Origin: JBBROS01 sp963792675 | Lineage (GTDB): Bacteria > Pseudomonadota > Alphaproteobacteria > Acetobacterales > Acetobacteraceae | NCBI GenBank assembly: GCA_963792675.1 | Contig: CAWBWT010000001.1 | Location: 1-64,000 of the forward strand | DNA: 64,000 bases | Reading direction: 5' to 3' | Part shown: piece after piece, positions 15,648 to 24,900 of the stretch | How positions within the stretch are numbered: position 1 is the stretch's first letter | Layout of the letters: the number at the start of each line of letters is the position of its first letter | The notes under the pieces: model-generated | Databases searched by the model: none | Told to the model about the DNA's origin: nothing | The model's input: only the letters and a program-made list of their open reading frames with translations | Translations under genes and position numbers: made by a program

Positions 15648-16086
15648 CGCTCGCCTCCACCCGCCCGGTCAGCCAGTCGACGTTGATGCGATAGGCCTGC
15701 TCGCCGGCCGACAGCACCAGGCCGCCGCCGGTCGAGCCGCCATCGGGGAAGAAGCGGATGCCGGCGACGCCGTCGCTGACCACGTCGCCGCGCGTTGTGC
15801 GCACGCTCAGACGCGCTTCGGACGGCAGCGTGGCAGGCGCCGGGTCGCCGGGCACCTGGAAGCGGCGCGCCTTGACGTCGATCGCGAACACCGTCTCGGC
15901 GCCGGTCACGACCGCGAGGCTGCGGCTGCGCTCGAGCCCGGCGACCATCGCCCGCGCCGCGGCTCGCAACTGCAGCGGTCCGTCGGCGCCGAGCCGGCCG
16001 GGGACGATGGTCGCCAGCAGCAGGCCCATTACGACCAGCACGACCAGCATCTCGATCAGCGTGAAGCCGGCGTCCGAGCCTACCAG
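15637..16086 (-). CDS. gspH: Type II secretion minor pseudopilin GspH
   Basis: Prepilin motif DAG/FTLIEMLVVLVVMG followed by a GspH-like beta domain (MVAGLERSRSLAVVTGAETV, RTTRGDVVSDGVAGIRFFPDGGSTGG). No ATG, GTG or TTG lies at a sensible distance upstream in this frame. The best start is CTG at 16086, overlapping the gspG stop, giving a seven-residue leader; a small indel near the gspG/gspH join is the alternative. The downstream body is intact. Confidence 0.75.
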   Translation of the reverse strand: MVGSDAGFTLIEMLVVLVVMGLLLATIVPGRLGADGPLQLRAAARAMVAGLERSRSLAVVTGAETVFAIDVKARRFQVPGDPAPATLPSEARLSVRTTRGDVVSDGVAGIRFFPDGGSTGGGLVLSAGEQAYRINVDWLTGRVEASDAP

Positions 16087-16532
16087 TTGCCGATCTGCGC
16101 CGTCAGGGTGTCGCCGTCCGCGCCGTCGCCCATCGTCCAGATGTCGTATTCGCCGTGCTGGCCGGGATAGCGATACTGGAACGGGTTGCCCCAGGGGTCG
16201 AGGATCTGGTCGCGGTGCTTCACATACGGCCCGTTCCAGCGGCGCAGCCCCGGTGGCCGCTCGTAGAGCGCCTGCAGACCCTGGTTGGAGTTCGGATAGG
16301 CACCGGTCTCCAACCGATAGACGTCGAGGATGGTGCCGAGCTCGCGCACCTGCACCTTCGCCGTGTCGACCTTGGCGCCGCCCAGCAGCTTCACCGCCTG
16401 CGGCCCGGCGACCGCCGCCAGCATGCCGAGGATCACTATCACCACCAGCAACTCGATCAGGGTAAACCCCGCCTCGCCATCGCGCGCCATGCGCCGGGGC
16501 GAGGCCGAACGGGGCGAACGGGTCGGAACCAT
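16080..16532 (-). CDS. gspG: Type II secretion major pseudopilin GspG
   Basis: 150 residues from ATG 16532, preceded by AAGGAGAC. The leader is followed by EAG/FTLIELLVVIVILGML, and the body has the GspG signature (TGAYPNSNQGLQAL, GPYVKHRDQILDPWGNPF, YDIWTMGDGADG) with C-terminal Asp residues for calcium. It is the main pseudopilus subunit. In Geobacter the GspG-like protein OxpG is needed to export the multicopper protein OmpB, a useful precedent for this locus. Confidence 0.92.
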   Translation of the reverse strand: MVPTRSPRSASPRRMARDGEAGFTLIELLVVIVILGMLAAVAGPQAVKLLGGAKVDTAKVQVRELGTILDVYRLETGAYPNSNQGLQALYERPPGLRRWNGPYVKHRDQILDPWGNPFQYRYPGQHGEYDIWTMGDGADGDTLTAQIGNW

Positions 16533-16591
16533 GGTCTGTCTCCTTGTCGGGCGGGGTAAGAGCTCGGAGGCGCGCGCGCATGTCCGGTCCC

Positions 16592-17818
16592 TCAGAGCGG
16601 CAGGCTGTAGACGCTGAGGATCGCGGACAGGATGGCGCCTACCACCGCAGCCACGATCGCGCCGGTCACCAAGGTCAGCACTGGCGTCAACAGCGCGAGC
16701 AGGCGGGCGGCGCCGGCGGCGACCTCGCGCTCGAAAATGTCGGCGATCCGCGTCAGCATGGCCGGCAGCTCGCCGGTCTCCTCGCCGACCTGGATCAGGT
16801 GCAGCGCCAGCGGCGGCCACAGCCCGGTGGCTCGCAGCGGCGCCGCCAGGCCATCGCCGCGCTTCAATCGGTGCGCCACGTCCTCGATTGCCCGGCGCAT
16901 GGCGACATTCGTCAGCGTCTCGCGCACGATGGTCATGGCGCCGAGCACGTCGACGCCGTTGCGCAGCAGCGAGCCCATGGTGCGGGCGAAGCGGGCAGTC
17001 TCGATCCGCGCCACCAGTCCGCCGACCAGGGGTAGGCGCAGCAGCGACCGGTCCACCGCCAGCCGTCCCTCCGGCCGGCGCAGCCGCCAGCGCAGTAGCA
17101 GCCAGGCCGCCGCTAGCACGAGCGGGATCAGCCACCAGCCATAAGTGCGGAACAGCTCGCCCGCGCGCATCACCAGCATCGCCGAGAACGGTAGCCGGGC
17201 ACCGGCGTCCTCAAACATGCGCTGGAACTTCGGCAGCACCAGGGTCAGCATGACGACCAAGGTCACGCCGACCATCATCACCAGGATCACCGGATAGATC
17301 AGTGCCGAGCGGACCGTCTCCCGCATCGCCTCGGTCTTGTCGAGGTGGTCGGACACCCCGGCCAAGACCTCGTGGAGGCTGCCGCCGGCCTCGCCCGCGC
17401 GCACCATGCTGATGTAGTGGCCGGGGAACACCGGCTGATGGGCGGCCAGCGCGTCGGCCAAGGTTCCGCCGCGCTGTATGCGCTCGAGAACGTCCGCCAG
17501 TAGCGAGCGTACCCGGCCCTGGGCGCCGAGCTCGATCATCAATTGCAGCGCGCGGTCGAGCGGTAGGCGGGCGCTCATCAGCGTCGCCAGTTCGCGGGTG
17601 ATCAGCGCCACGTCCTTGCGACCGACGCCGGCCGACAGGAACGGCACCCGCACCTCGGCGTTGGCCAGCGCGAGGCCGGACTGCACCGGCGTCGCGCGGA
17701 TTGGCAGGTAGCCCATCTCGTTCAGCCGGCGCACCACCGCGGCCTTGTCTGCGGCATCGAGACGACCCTCGACCGCCTCGCCGCCGACCGTCACCGCCTT
17801 GTAGGCGAACAGGGTCAT
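16592..17818 (-). CDS. gspF: Type II secretion inner-membrane protein GspF
   Basis: 408 residues from ATG 17818, overlapping the gspE stop (ATGA). Two T2SSF domains each end in hydrophobic helices (ALIYPVILVMMVGVTLVVML; WWLIPLVLAAAWLLLRW; VTGAIVAAVVGAILSAIL). It has the family motifs GEAGGSLHEVL and GEETGELPAML. GspF is the multipass core of the assembly platform. A 59-bp gap separates it from gspG, the largest gap among the pilin-side gsp genes. Confidence 0.92.
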   Translation of the reverse strand: MTLFAYKAVTVGGEAVEGRLDAADKAAVVRRLNEMGYLPIRATPVQSGLALANAEVRVPFLSAGVGRKDVALITRELATLMSARLPLDRALQLMIELGAQGRVRSLLADVLERIQRGGTLADALAAHQPVFPGHYISMVRAGEAGGSLHEVLAGVSDHLDKTEAMRETVRSALIYPVILVMMVGVTLVVMLTLVLPKFQRMFEDAGARLPFSAMLVMRAGELFRTYGWWLIPLVLAAAWLLLRWRLRRPEGRLAVDRSLLRLPLVGGLVARIETARFARTMGSLLRNGVDVLGAMTIVRETLTNVAMRRAIEDVAHRLKRGDGLAAPLRATGLWPPLALHLIQVGEETGELPAMLTRIADIFEREVAAGAARLLALLTPVLTLVTGAIVAAVVGAILSAILSVYSLPL

Positions 17819-19551
17819 GCGTCGCGTGTCAGGCTGAGGACCTCGTCGGGCGTGACAAGACCGGCCAGCGCCTTGGCCATGCCGTCGAGGTACATCGTGG
17901 TCATGCCTTCGGCGATGGCGGTGCGGGCGATCGCCGCGGTGTCGACGTCGCGCAGCACCAGGCGGCGGACGTCGTCCGATATCACCAAGATCTCGCTGAT
18001 GGTCGTGCGGCCGTGGTAGCCCGTGCCGCCGCAGGCCGGGCAGCCGACCGGGCGGCGCAGTCGCATCGGCCCGCCCCGGGCCACGCGCTCCAGCCCGAGC
18101 CGGCGTACCGCCTCCGGCGTCGGCTCGTACCACTCGGCGCAGGCGTCGCATACCAGGCGCAGCAGCCGCTGGCCGACGATGCCGTTCACGGTCGCGACCA
18201 GCAGGTAGGGCTCGACGCCCATGTCGATCAGCCGGGTGACGGAGGCGGCGGCGCTGTTGGTGTGCAGCGTCGACAGCACGAGCTGGCCGGTCAGCGACGC
18301 CTGCATGCCGATCTCGGCCGTCTCGCGGTCGCGCATCTCGCCGATCAGCAGGATGTCGGGGTTCTGCCGCAGCATCGCGCGCAGCACGTGGGCGAAGGTA
18401 AGGCCGATCTCGGCCTTGACCTGGACCTGGGTGATGCCCTCGAGCTGGTACTCGATCGGGTCTTCCACGGTGATGATCTTGCGGCCGCCGGTGTTAAGCC
18501 GCTTCAGTGCCGCATACAGCGTCGTGGTCTTGCCGTGCGCCACCGGCCCGGTGACGAGCACGATGCCGTTCGGCCGGTCGAGCAGGTCCACCAGGCGCGC
18601 ATGCCCGGCACCGTCGTAGCCCAGCGTCGGGAGGTCGAGCGCGATGCGGCCGCGATCGAGGATGCGGATCACCACGCTCTCGCCATGCATCGCCGGCAAC
18701 GTCGAGACACGCAGGTCGATCTCCTTGCCCCGCACAGTCAGGCGGATGCGCCCGTCCTGCGGCAGCCGGCGCTCGGCGATGTTGAGCTTGGCCATGATCT
18801 TGACTCGCGACAGCACGGCGGCGCGCAGCTTGGCAGGCGGCCCCTCCACGTCGCGCAGCACGCCGTCGATGCGATAGCGCACCCGCAGCGCGCTCTCGCG
18901 CGGCTCGAGGTGGATGTCGTTGGCGCGCATCTCGACGGCGCGGGCGATCAGCGCGTTGACCAGGCGGATCACCGGTGCCTCCGCGGCCAGGTCGCGCAGC
19001 CGGGCCACGTCCTCGGTCGCGTCGTCCTCGCCCTCCGAAATGTCCTCGACGAGCTGGCCGACCGCGCTCTTGCCGGCCGCATAGAGCCGGTCGATCGCCG
19101 CCTCGATATCGGCCGGGATGCCGATGCGCGGCGCCACCGGCCGGCGCAGCCGCATCCTGATCGCATGGATGGCGTAGCTGTCGAACGGGTCGGCCATGGC
19201 CAGCGCCACACCGTGCTCGTCGGCGGCGATCGGCACCACCCGCATCTCTTTCAGGAATCGCACGCCCAGCACGCGGTCGGTGACCGGCTCGACCGGGTAG
19301 TCGGCCTCGTCCAGCAGCCGCTCGCCGAGCACGGCCGCCAGCGCCGTCGCCATGTCGCGTTCGGTGACCAAGGCGAGCTTGGTCAGCACGAGGTTCAGCC
19401 GCTCCTGCGACCCTTCCTGCAGTCGGCGCGCCCGCAGCAGGCCGGCCTCGTCCAGAAGTCCGGCCGCCAGCAGCCGCTCCACCAGCGCGTGCTCAAGATC
19501 CGGCCCGGCCGCGCGCAGCCCGGCGCCCGGATGGTTAGCGCCGTCAGGCAT
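17815..19551 (-). CDS. gspE: Type II secretion ATPase GspE
   Basis: 578 residues. An N-terminal MshEN/GspE_N region (1-150) is followed by the T2SSE ATPase. The Walker A reads GPVAHGKTTT (about 335-344) where most GspEs have GPTGSGKTTT; the GxxxxGKT frame is kept. The Asp box (TVEDPIEY), Walker B-like ILLIGEMRD, His box (STLHTNSA) and the zinc tetracysteine (CDAC near 468, CPAC near 504) are present. GspE powers pseudopilus extension from the cytoplasm. It begins 33 bp after the subtilisin-like gene, suggesting that secreted-protein and machine genes form one array. Confidence 0.93.
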   Translation of the reverse strand: MPDGANHPGAGLRAAGPDLEHALVERLLAAGLLDEAGLLRARRLQEGSQERLNLVLTKLALVTERDMATALAAVLGERLLDEADYPVEPVTDRVLGVRFLKEMRVVPIAADEHGVALAMADPFDSYAIHAIRMRLRRPVAPRIGIPADIEAAIDRLYAAGKSAVGQLVEDISEGEDDATEDVARLRDLAAEAPVIRLVNALIARAVEMRANDIHLEPRESALRVRYRIDGVLRDVEGPPAKLRAAVLSRVKIMAKLNIAERRLPQDGRIRLTVRGKEIDLRVSTLPAMHGESVVIRILDRGRIALDLPTLGYDGAGHARLVDLLDRPNGIVLVTGPVAHGKTTTLYAALKRLNTGGRKIITVEDPIEYQLEGITQVQVKAEIGLTFAHVLRAMLRQNPDILLIGEMRDRETAEIGMQASLTGQLVLSTLHTNSAAASVTRLIDMGVEPYLLVATVNGIVGQRLLRLVCDACAEWYEPTPEAVRRLGLERVARGGPMRLRRPVGCPACGGTGYHGRTTISEILVISDDVRRLVLRDVDTAAIARTAIAEGMTTMYLDGMAKALAGLVTPDEVLSLTRDA

Positions 19552-19584
19552 CGTGGTTCGCCATCGGGTACGACCGGCCGGCGG

Positions 19585-21271
19585 TCACGACACCGGCGTC
19601 GTGCTGAACGAGCGGCTGCCGTCACGGGCCGAGATCGTGATGACCGCCGGCTCCGGCGTGACCTTCACCGAAATGCTCCACTGGCTTTTCGTCGCGCTCC
19701 AGGTCATCGCGCCATAGCCGACCAGCGTCATCGCCGCGGCCTTGCCGAGCGGGCTGCTGGCGGTCACGACCATGGCCTTCGTCGTCGTGCTGTAGGTCAC
19801 GCTGACGAGCGTCGTCGCCGACAGGTGCGCCGGCGACGATGGCGGGAACGACTTCAGCAGCAGGTTGTATGCCGCCAGAATGTCGAGCTGCCCGGCGCCG
19901 GTGTTGTTGTTGGCGCCGACCGAGCCCAACGGCAGCGCCGTCGTCGTCAGCGCGCTGCTGCAGGTCGGCGATCAGCGCGGTCGGGAATGCGCCCTGTAGC
20001 ACGGCCATCGCGCCGGACACGTGTGCCGCCGCCGGCGTGGTGCCGGTGACGGTGGCGTAGCTGTTGGGGAACACGCCACCATAGGTGAGGTCGGCCGCCT
20101 TAACGTTGACGCCGGGGGCGGCGAGTGCCGGGAAGATGGAGCCATCGCAGGCCGAGGGGCCGCGGCTGGAGAAGCTGCCGACCGTCTGCGTGCTGTCCAC
20201 CGCGCCGACCGGGAAAGCGCCGACGTTGTTGCCGGGGCTGTCGCTGGTGCCGGTGTTGGGGCCGTCGTTGCCGGCCGAGAACACGATGCCAATCTCGCTG
20301 GCTCGCAGCGCCTGGATATCGGGTAGGAACTCGATGTTGCAGGCGCCGAATCGCGCCGGCGATGTTCCATGACGCGTTGACCACGTCGGGGAAGTCGGTT
20401 GTGGCGGCGTTACCGTCGGGATTGAGCATCCACTGAAAGGCCAAGTGGATGCTCGAGGTCAGGCCCTTGCCGCTGTCGTCGAACACGCGTGCGGCGATCC
20501 ATTTCGCGCCGGGTGCAACGCCGAGGCCGGTGCCGTCGGCGCTGCCGCCGACGATGAGCGACGTCACCGAGGTGCCGTGGCCACTGGCGTCGTACGGCTT
20601 GGTCAGGTGCTGACCGTACGGGTCGTACCAGCTGTTCGTGCCGCCGCGATATTGGCCGACCAGGTCCTGGTGCGCCGGATCGGCGCCGCTGTCGAGCACG
20701 CCGACCACGGTGTTCTGGCCGCTATAGCCGAGGTTCCACACCTGCGGCGCATGCACGGCGGCGATGTTCCACTCCGACGGCGGCAGCTGCGAGTAGGTGA
20801 GCGGCGCAAGGGTGACCACCGCGTCGGGCTTGATCACGCCCACCGCCACATTGGACTGCAGCGTGGCGATAGCCGACGCGGGAAGGGTGACTGCGACGCT
20901 GTTGCTGGCGTAGAGCGCCGAAATCTTGTGCCTCCGAGCCGCCGCAACTCGGCCTCGAGTGGCCGCAGCGTGGCGTTGTAGTGGTCCTTCAGCGCTTGCA
21001 CGACGGTGGCATGGGCCTGGTTGCGGTTGCCGAGCCCCGGAGCTTTCAGCGTATTGAGGTCGACCTGCGTCGGGTGGCTGATGATGACCGCGACCTGGGC
21101 GCCCGGCGCGGCGCGGCCGAGCGTTGCCGCTAGCTCCGGGGTGAGCTTGCCGGCGGGCGGGGTGGCGATGGCGAGGGTCGGCAGCGCGCCGGCCCGGGCA
21201 GGGGACCAGGCCGGCGCCGAAAGCAGGAGGCCGAACGTGCCGGCCAGCAGGATGGAATGCTTCGAACGCAC
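19585..21271 (-). pseudogene. S8 subtilisin-like serine peptidase, frameshifted, Ser to Thr
   Basis: A signal peptide (ending about SPARAG) is followed by a propeptide-like region and an S8 domain. Asp is seen in VVGVLDSGADP, His in DASGHGTSVT and oxyanion Asn in FSAGNDGPN. The catalytic Ser block GTSMAxPHVxG reads GTTPAAAHVSG, encoded with ACG, so Ser is Thr. Three frame breaks occur, near 20935, 20345 and 19960; joining the frames gives a continuous 560-residue protein with a C-terminal beta domain. Likely a T2SS substrate or processing factor for the upstream secreted proteins. Either an inactive relative or, if the breaks are real, a pseudogene. Confidence 0.75.
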
Positions 21272-21276
21272 GGTGA

Positions 21277-21795
21277 CTATCCCTCCACAGCCAGGCCGAC
21301 GACTTCGAGGTCGCCGAGCCGGAGGTTGACCTTGGACCCCTTGCGGACCGCGCCGCCGGGGTTGCCGAACAGCGCCGCCATCACCTGGCCCGGCCGGATG
21401 TGATGGCCGGATTGCCGCAGCGCGCCGACCTGCTCGTCGACCGGCACCTCCCCGGCGGCGCCGGTGCCTGGGTCGATGAGGCTCATGGGCACGGCCGGAT
21501 CCATCAGCGGCTTGGCCTTGGCCGGGTCGAGCACGCGGTAGCGGAGGTCGAGCATGGTGTTGGCGGCCGACATGCGCACAGCGACGATCTCCACGCCGAG
21601 CTCCGGCAGCGCCACGCCATGTGCGCCGTCGGGTACTTCGATGCGGTGGGTGGTGGGGGTGGGGGCGGCGGCATGGTGGTGCATGTCGCCCATGGTGGAA
21701 CCCATGGTGGTCTGGGCGGCGGCCCCGCCCGCCGCGGCGGGGGCCGCGGCGAGGGCCGCGGCGAGAAGGGTGTTGCGGAGGGTGCGGGGGGTCAT
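21277..21795 (-). CDS. Secreted Met/His-rich protein of unknown function
   Basis: 172 residues with a signal peptide (ending about GGAAAQT) followed by MGSTMGDMHHHAA, a likely copper-binding tail. The body (GVEIVAVRMSAANTMLDLRY; LDPAKAKPLMDPAVPM; GQVMAALFGNPGGAVRKGSK) looks like a small beta domain. ATG 21795 has GAGGGCG upstream, 10 bp after the cupredoxin/Big gene stop. Position between multicopper-type genes and the T2SS suggests a periplasmic copper donor or an accessory subunit (inference). Confidence 0.6.
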   Translation of the reverse strand: MTPRTLRNTLLAAALAAAPAAAGGAAAQTTMGSTMGDMHHHAAAPTPTTHRIEVPDGAHGVALPELGVEIVAVRMSAANTMLDLRYRVLDPAKAKPLMDPAVPMSLIDPGTGAAGEVPVDEQVGALRQSGHHIRPGQVMAALFGNPGGAVRKGSKVNLRLGDLEVVGLAVEG

Positions 21796-21805
21796 GGGAG
21801 CGCCC

Positions 21806-23534
21806 TCAGTTCACGGTGATGGCAACGGTGGCTTGGTTCGACTTCACGCCCGCAGCATTCGTGAAGGTGTAGACAATGGTCGCCTTGCCGGTAGCCGCGG
21901 GCGCGCCGGTACTTGATCGTGCCGTCGGGGTTGACGCTGGCCGTGCCACCGGATTTGGAAACGATGTTCACCGACTTGAAGCCTGTCGTGCCGGTGTCGT
22001 TGGCCAGGACGTTAATGTTGCTGATGGCGCCATGCTTAACCGTCGCCGTGTCGGCATTTGCGACGGGGCTTGCCGGCTGGCTCGGGGTCAGAGTTATGGT
22101 CGCCGTCGCCTGCTTGCTGGTGTAGGTCGTCCCGCCCACCGTCTCGGTCGCCTTGAAGGCGAACGCGTCCGAAGTTGCGGTCGAGTTGGCTTTGGGCGTG
22201 TAGGTGAACGACCCATCTCCGGCGAGAGCAAGGGTGCCGTTGGCGGGCTGCGTCACGACCACGGCGGCGAGCGTCTGCTTGTCGTGCGAGATGGCTTTCG
22301 CCAGGACGCCGGGTGTAGTCACCGTCAACGGGCCGGTCGCCGGCGCTGCGAAGCTGGCGTTGGCGACCGTCGGCGTGCTCGGGGAGGCAATGTCGAGGTA
22401 GGCGACCATGCCCTGCTTCGTGCTGCCTACCCCGCCGGTGTTGAGCATCCGATCGTAGACCGCGACCGTCTCGGCGGCCGCCGGCGTGAACAGGCCGTCC
22501 TTTGTCTTGCCGGCGTCGAGTAACACCGAGTACTGGACTTTCGGATACCTGTATAGGTTGCCGTCCTCGGCAACGAAGCTCAAATACTGGTCCTGCACCA
22601 CCTGGTCATGCGTACGCAGGCTGCCGTTGAAGAAGCGCATCATCGTCGGCGCGTTCAGGACCACCTGGTTATGCCCGCCGACGGGCGGAACCGGTGTGAA
22701 GTCCGGGCTGAGCATGAGCTGGGTCGTCAGGAACACGTCCGGCCAGTATTCGAGCGGGCTGACCTTGGCCGACATCGCCGGAGTGGCGTCGTTGGTTGGC
22801 GAGGCGTCCACCGTCTTGTGCATTGCCGAGTCGATCTCGGACAGATAGGTCGTGACCTGCCCGGCGTAGGTGACGCCGGGATAGCCGGTGCCTGTCGGCT
22901 CACCGGCCGTGGTGGTGCCGCTCGCCACGATCAGGCCGCCGTGCAGGCCCATCTGCACCTGAATGCCCTGATGCGTCGCGCTCTCGTAGATGAACGAGCC
23001 GGGCTTGAGATTGGTCCAGGTGTAGGTGCCGGTCCCGCCCGCGGCCGTTTCGGTGTTGAGCGAGCGGACGCGCGACGTAGTGTCGTTGGCAGGGCGGCTA
23101 CCGGTGCCAGTGACGGTACCGGTGCTGGCGTTGAACCAGGTCGGTACAAGCGCCGCCGGCTGGCCGGGGATGATGAGCGAGGTCGGCACCGGCAGTAGGT
23201 TCAGCAGGTGGATCATCAGCCCCGACGTGTCGCCGGAGTCGACGTTCAGCATCGGGCCGGGTACGACCGCGCTGGCCAGCGTGGCCGGCTGTAAGGCCTT
23301 GGCTGTGAACTCCGCCAAAGAGATCGAGACGAAGCTCCAGACAGGGATGGCGGACGCAGTGCCCCCGACGGCGCAAGCGCCGGCAGTGGTGCCGGTCTTG
23401 TCCACGCAAGTGCGGACGGCAGCGAGATAGACGTCCTTGGCTTGCGCCTGGGACGCGGCGGCGGCGAGCGCCAGGATCGAGAGGGCCACGGCGCGGGGTA
23501 CCGCGCGCGCGCTGGCAAGGCGGGAGTAGCGCAT
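21806..23534 (-). pseudogene. Cupredoxin-like secreted protein with Big_9/cadherin-like repeats
   Basis: Start ATG 23534 after GAGAGGG (a GTG six bases upstream is possible). Signal peptide ends ASQAQA. Residues about 35-220 form a cupredoxin-like domain of the multicopper-oxidase type (GSFIYESATHQGIQVQMGL), but without the HxH copper pairs. Two Big_9/cadherin-like domains follow (VTQPANGTLALAGDGSFTY; NADTATVKHGAISNINVLAND). One frame break near 21906 separates the last 30 residues (VYTFTNAAGVKSNQATVAIT). It may be a structural, non-catalytic partner of the two proteins upstream. Confidence 0.65.
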
Positions 23535-23547
23535 GTTCACCCTCTCG

Positions 23548-24863
23548 TTATTCGATTGTCACGCTGGCAGGCTGGATGACCATGAAGGTCATCATGCCGC
23601 CGGGGTAGATGTTGTAGTTAGTCAGCTCCTTCTCCGTGTGGGAATGCCACATGAAGTAGTTGCCGCCATTGACGTTGAACCCGCCCTCGGCGGGCGGAAG
23701 CTGGCCGAACTGTCCGAGATAGGGGCTGCCGCTGTAATGCGGTCCGGCCGATAGCGTGATCGGGTTCGGATACTTGACCGGGAACGGCTTGCCGCAATCG
23801 GTCGTCGCGAGCTGGGCCGCGGTGCAGTTCGCAGCGCTACGGCCCAGGAAGTCCCAGTTCAGCCCAGCCCCGGTCCAGCCGAACAGCGCGTCGTACGTCT
23901 CGCCCGGCGCGGTCTGGATGGTGAAGTTCGCCTCCGCCACGTCCGGTCCCTTGCCGGGCGCGCTCTGGCTCAGCATGCCATCGCGGGCGATCATGAAGGC
24001 GTGGTTGCCGTGGTGGTGGAACGGATGCACGTCGAGCCCGCCGCCGATCACCCGCATCAGCGCCGTCTCGCCCGGATGGATCTGCGGCATCGTGCTGTAC
24101 GGCTGCGCCGGCAGCCACGGCACGTGGCTGTCCTGCAGCGTGTCGGGACCGTTGCGGCCGTTGAAGAACCAGTAGTTGGCAAACCGCTTCGACATGTCCA
24201 CGACCGACGATTTCGGCACCGCCGTCGACTGGTCGACCGCGGTATGGATCACCGGGTCGACGTCGGTCTCGAGGAACAGGTACTCGTGGTCGTATCTCGT
24301 CGCTGCGTCGTCGTAGGCAATCTGGTTCGTGCTGCTATAGCCGTGCGGCCGCACGACGAGCGCGCCGACCAGCCCCATCTCGATCTGCAGGTCCTCGTGC
24401 GACCCGCTATGATACATGAACGTGCCGGGATGGCTGGCGACGAAGCTGTAGGTCACCTGGCCCGTCGCGGCGCCCGCCTCAAGCGTGAGCTGGCCCTGCG
24501 CGCTCGGCTTCCCTGCCACCGCCGTCGCCGTCACCCCGGTCTGGCCGGGGAACACCAGCGAGACTGGCTCGTCGAGCGTGTTGGTGAGCGTGACGGTAAC
24601 GGTGTCGCCCTCGTTCACGATCATCGTCGGCCCGGGATAGTAGAGCTGCGCCGCCTTACTGGTGCCCATTCCATAGCCATACATGTAGATCGTGTTGCCG
24701 TCGGCGGTGCTGATGTAGTCCGACTTGGCGACCAGGCTGAAGCTGGTGCCGGTCACGCCGTCCACCACGGGCCTGCGCCGGGATGGGTGCGGCGAGCGCC
24801 AGGCACACGGCGCCGGCGGCCGCCGGGATGAGGCACCGGCTAGTGGATGAAGCGTAACGACAT
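23548..24863 (-). pseudogene. Multicopper oxidase-like protein, C-terminal-type half
   Basis: Start ATG 24863 after GAGGAGG. The signal peptide (CLIPAAAGAVCLALAAP...PAQA) lies out of frame with both the ATG and the main body, so two single-base breaks (24840-24860 and about 24770) are needed. The intact body of about 405 residues has cupredoxin folds with copper motifs FMYHSGSHEDLQIEMGL, HPFHHHGNHAFMI and MWHSHTEKELTNYNIYPGG, the type found late in multicopper oxidases. It lacks a Cys for a type 1 copper. HxHG and HCH are in the neighbouring gene, so the two products may form one active centre together. Confidence 0.72.
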
Positions 24864-24900
24864 GGATGAAGCTCCTCCTCGCGAGGCGTTCGGGGGATGA

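Noticed and set aside
17455..17490. AAGGTTCC inside gspF as a possible fourth hairpin element
   Set aside because: No flanking self-complementary stems; it encodes the normal GspF sequence GGTLADALA and nothing is inserted.
17701..20049. 782-codon open frame on the + strand opposite gspE and the peptidase
   Set aside because: It is antisense to well-supported genes, its composition is Arg/Gln/His-rich, and it shows no domain; long shadow frames are expected at this GC.
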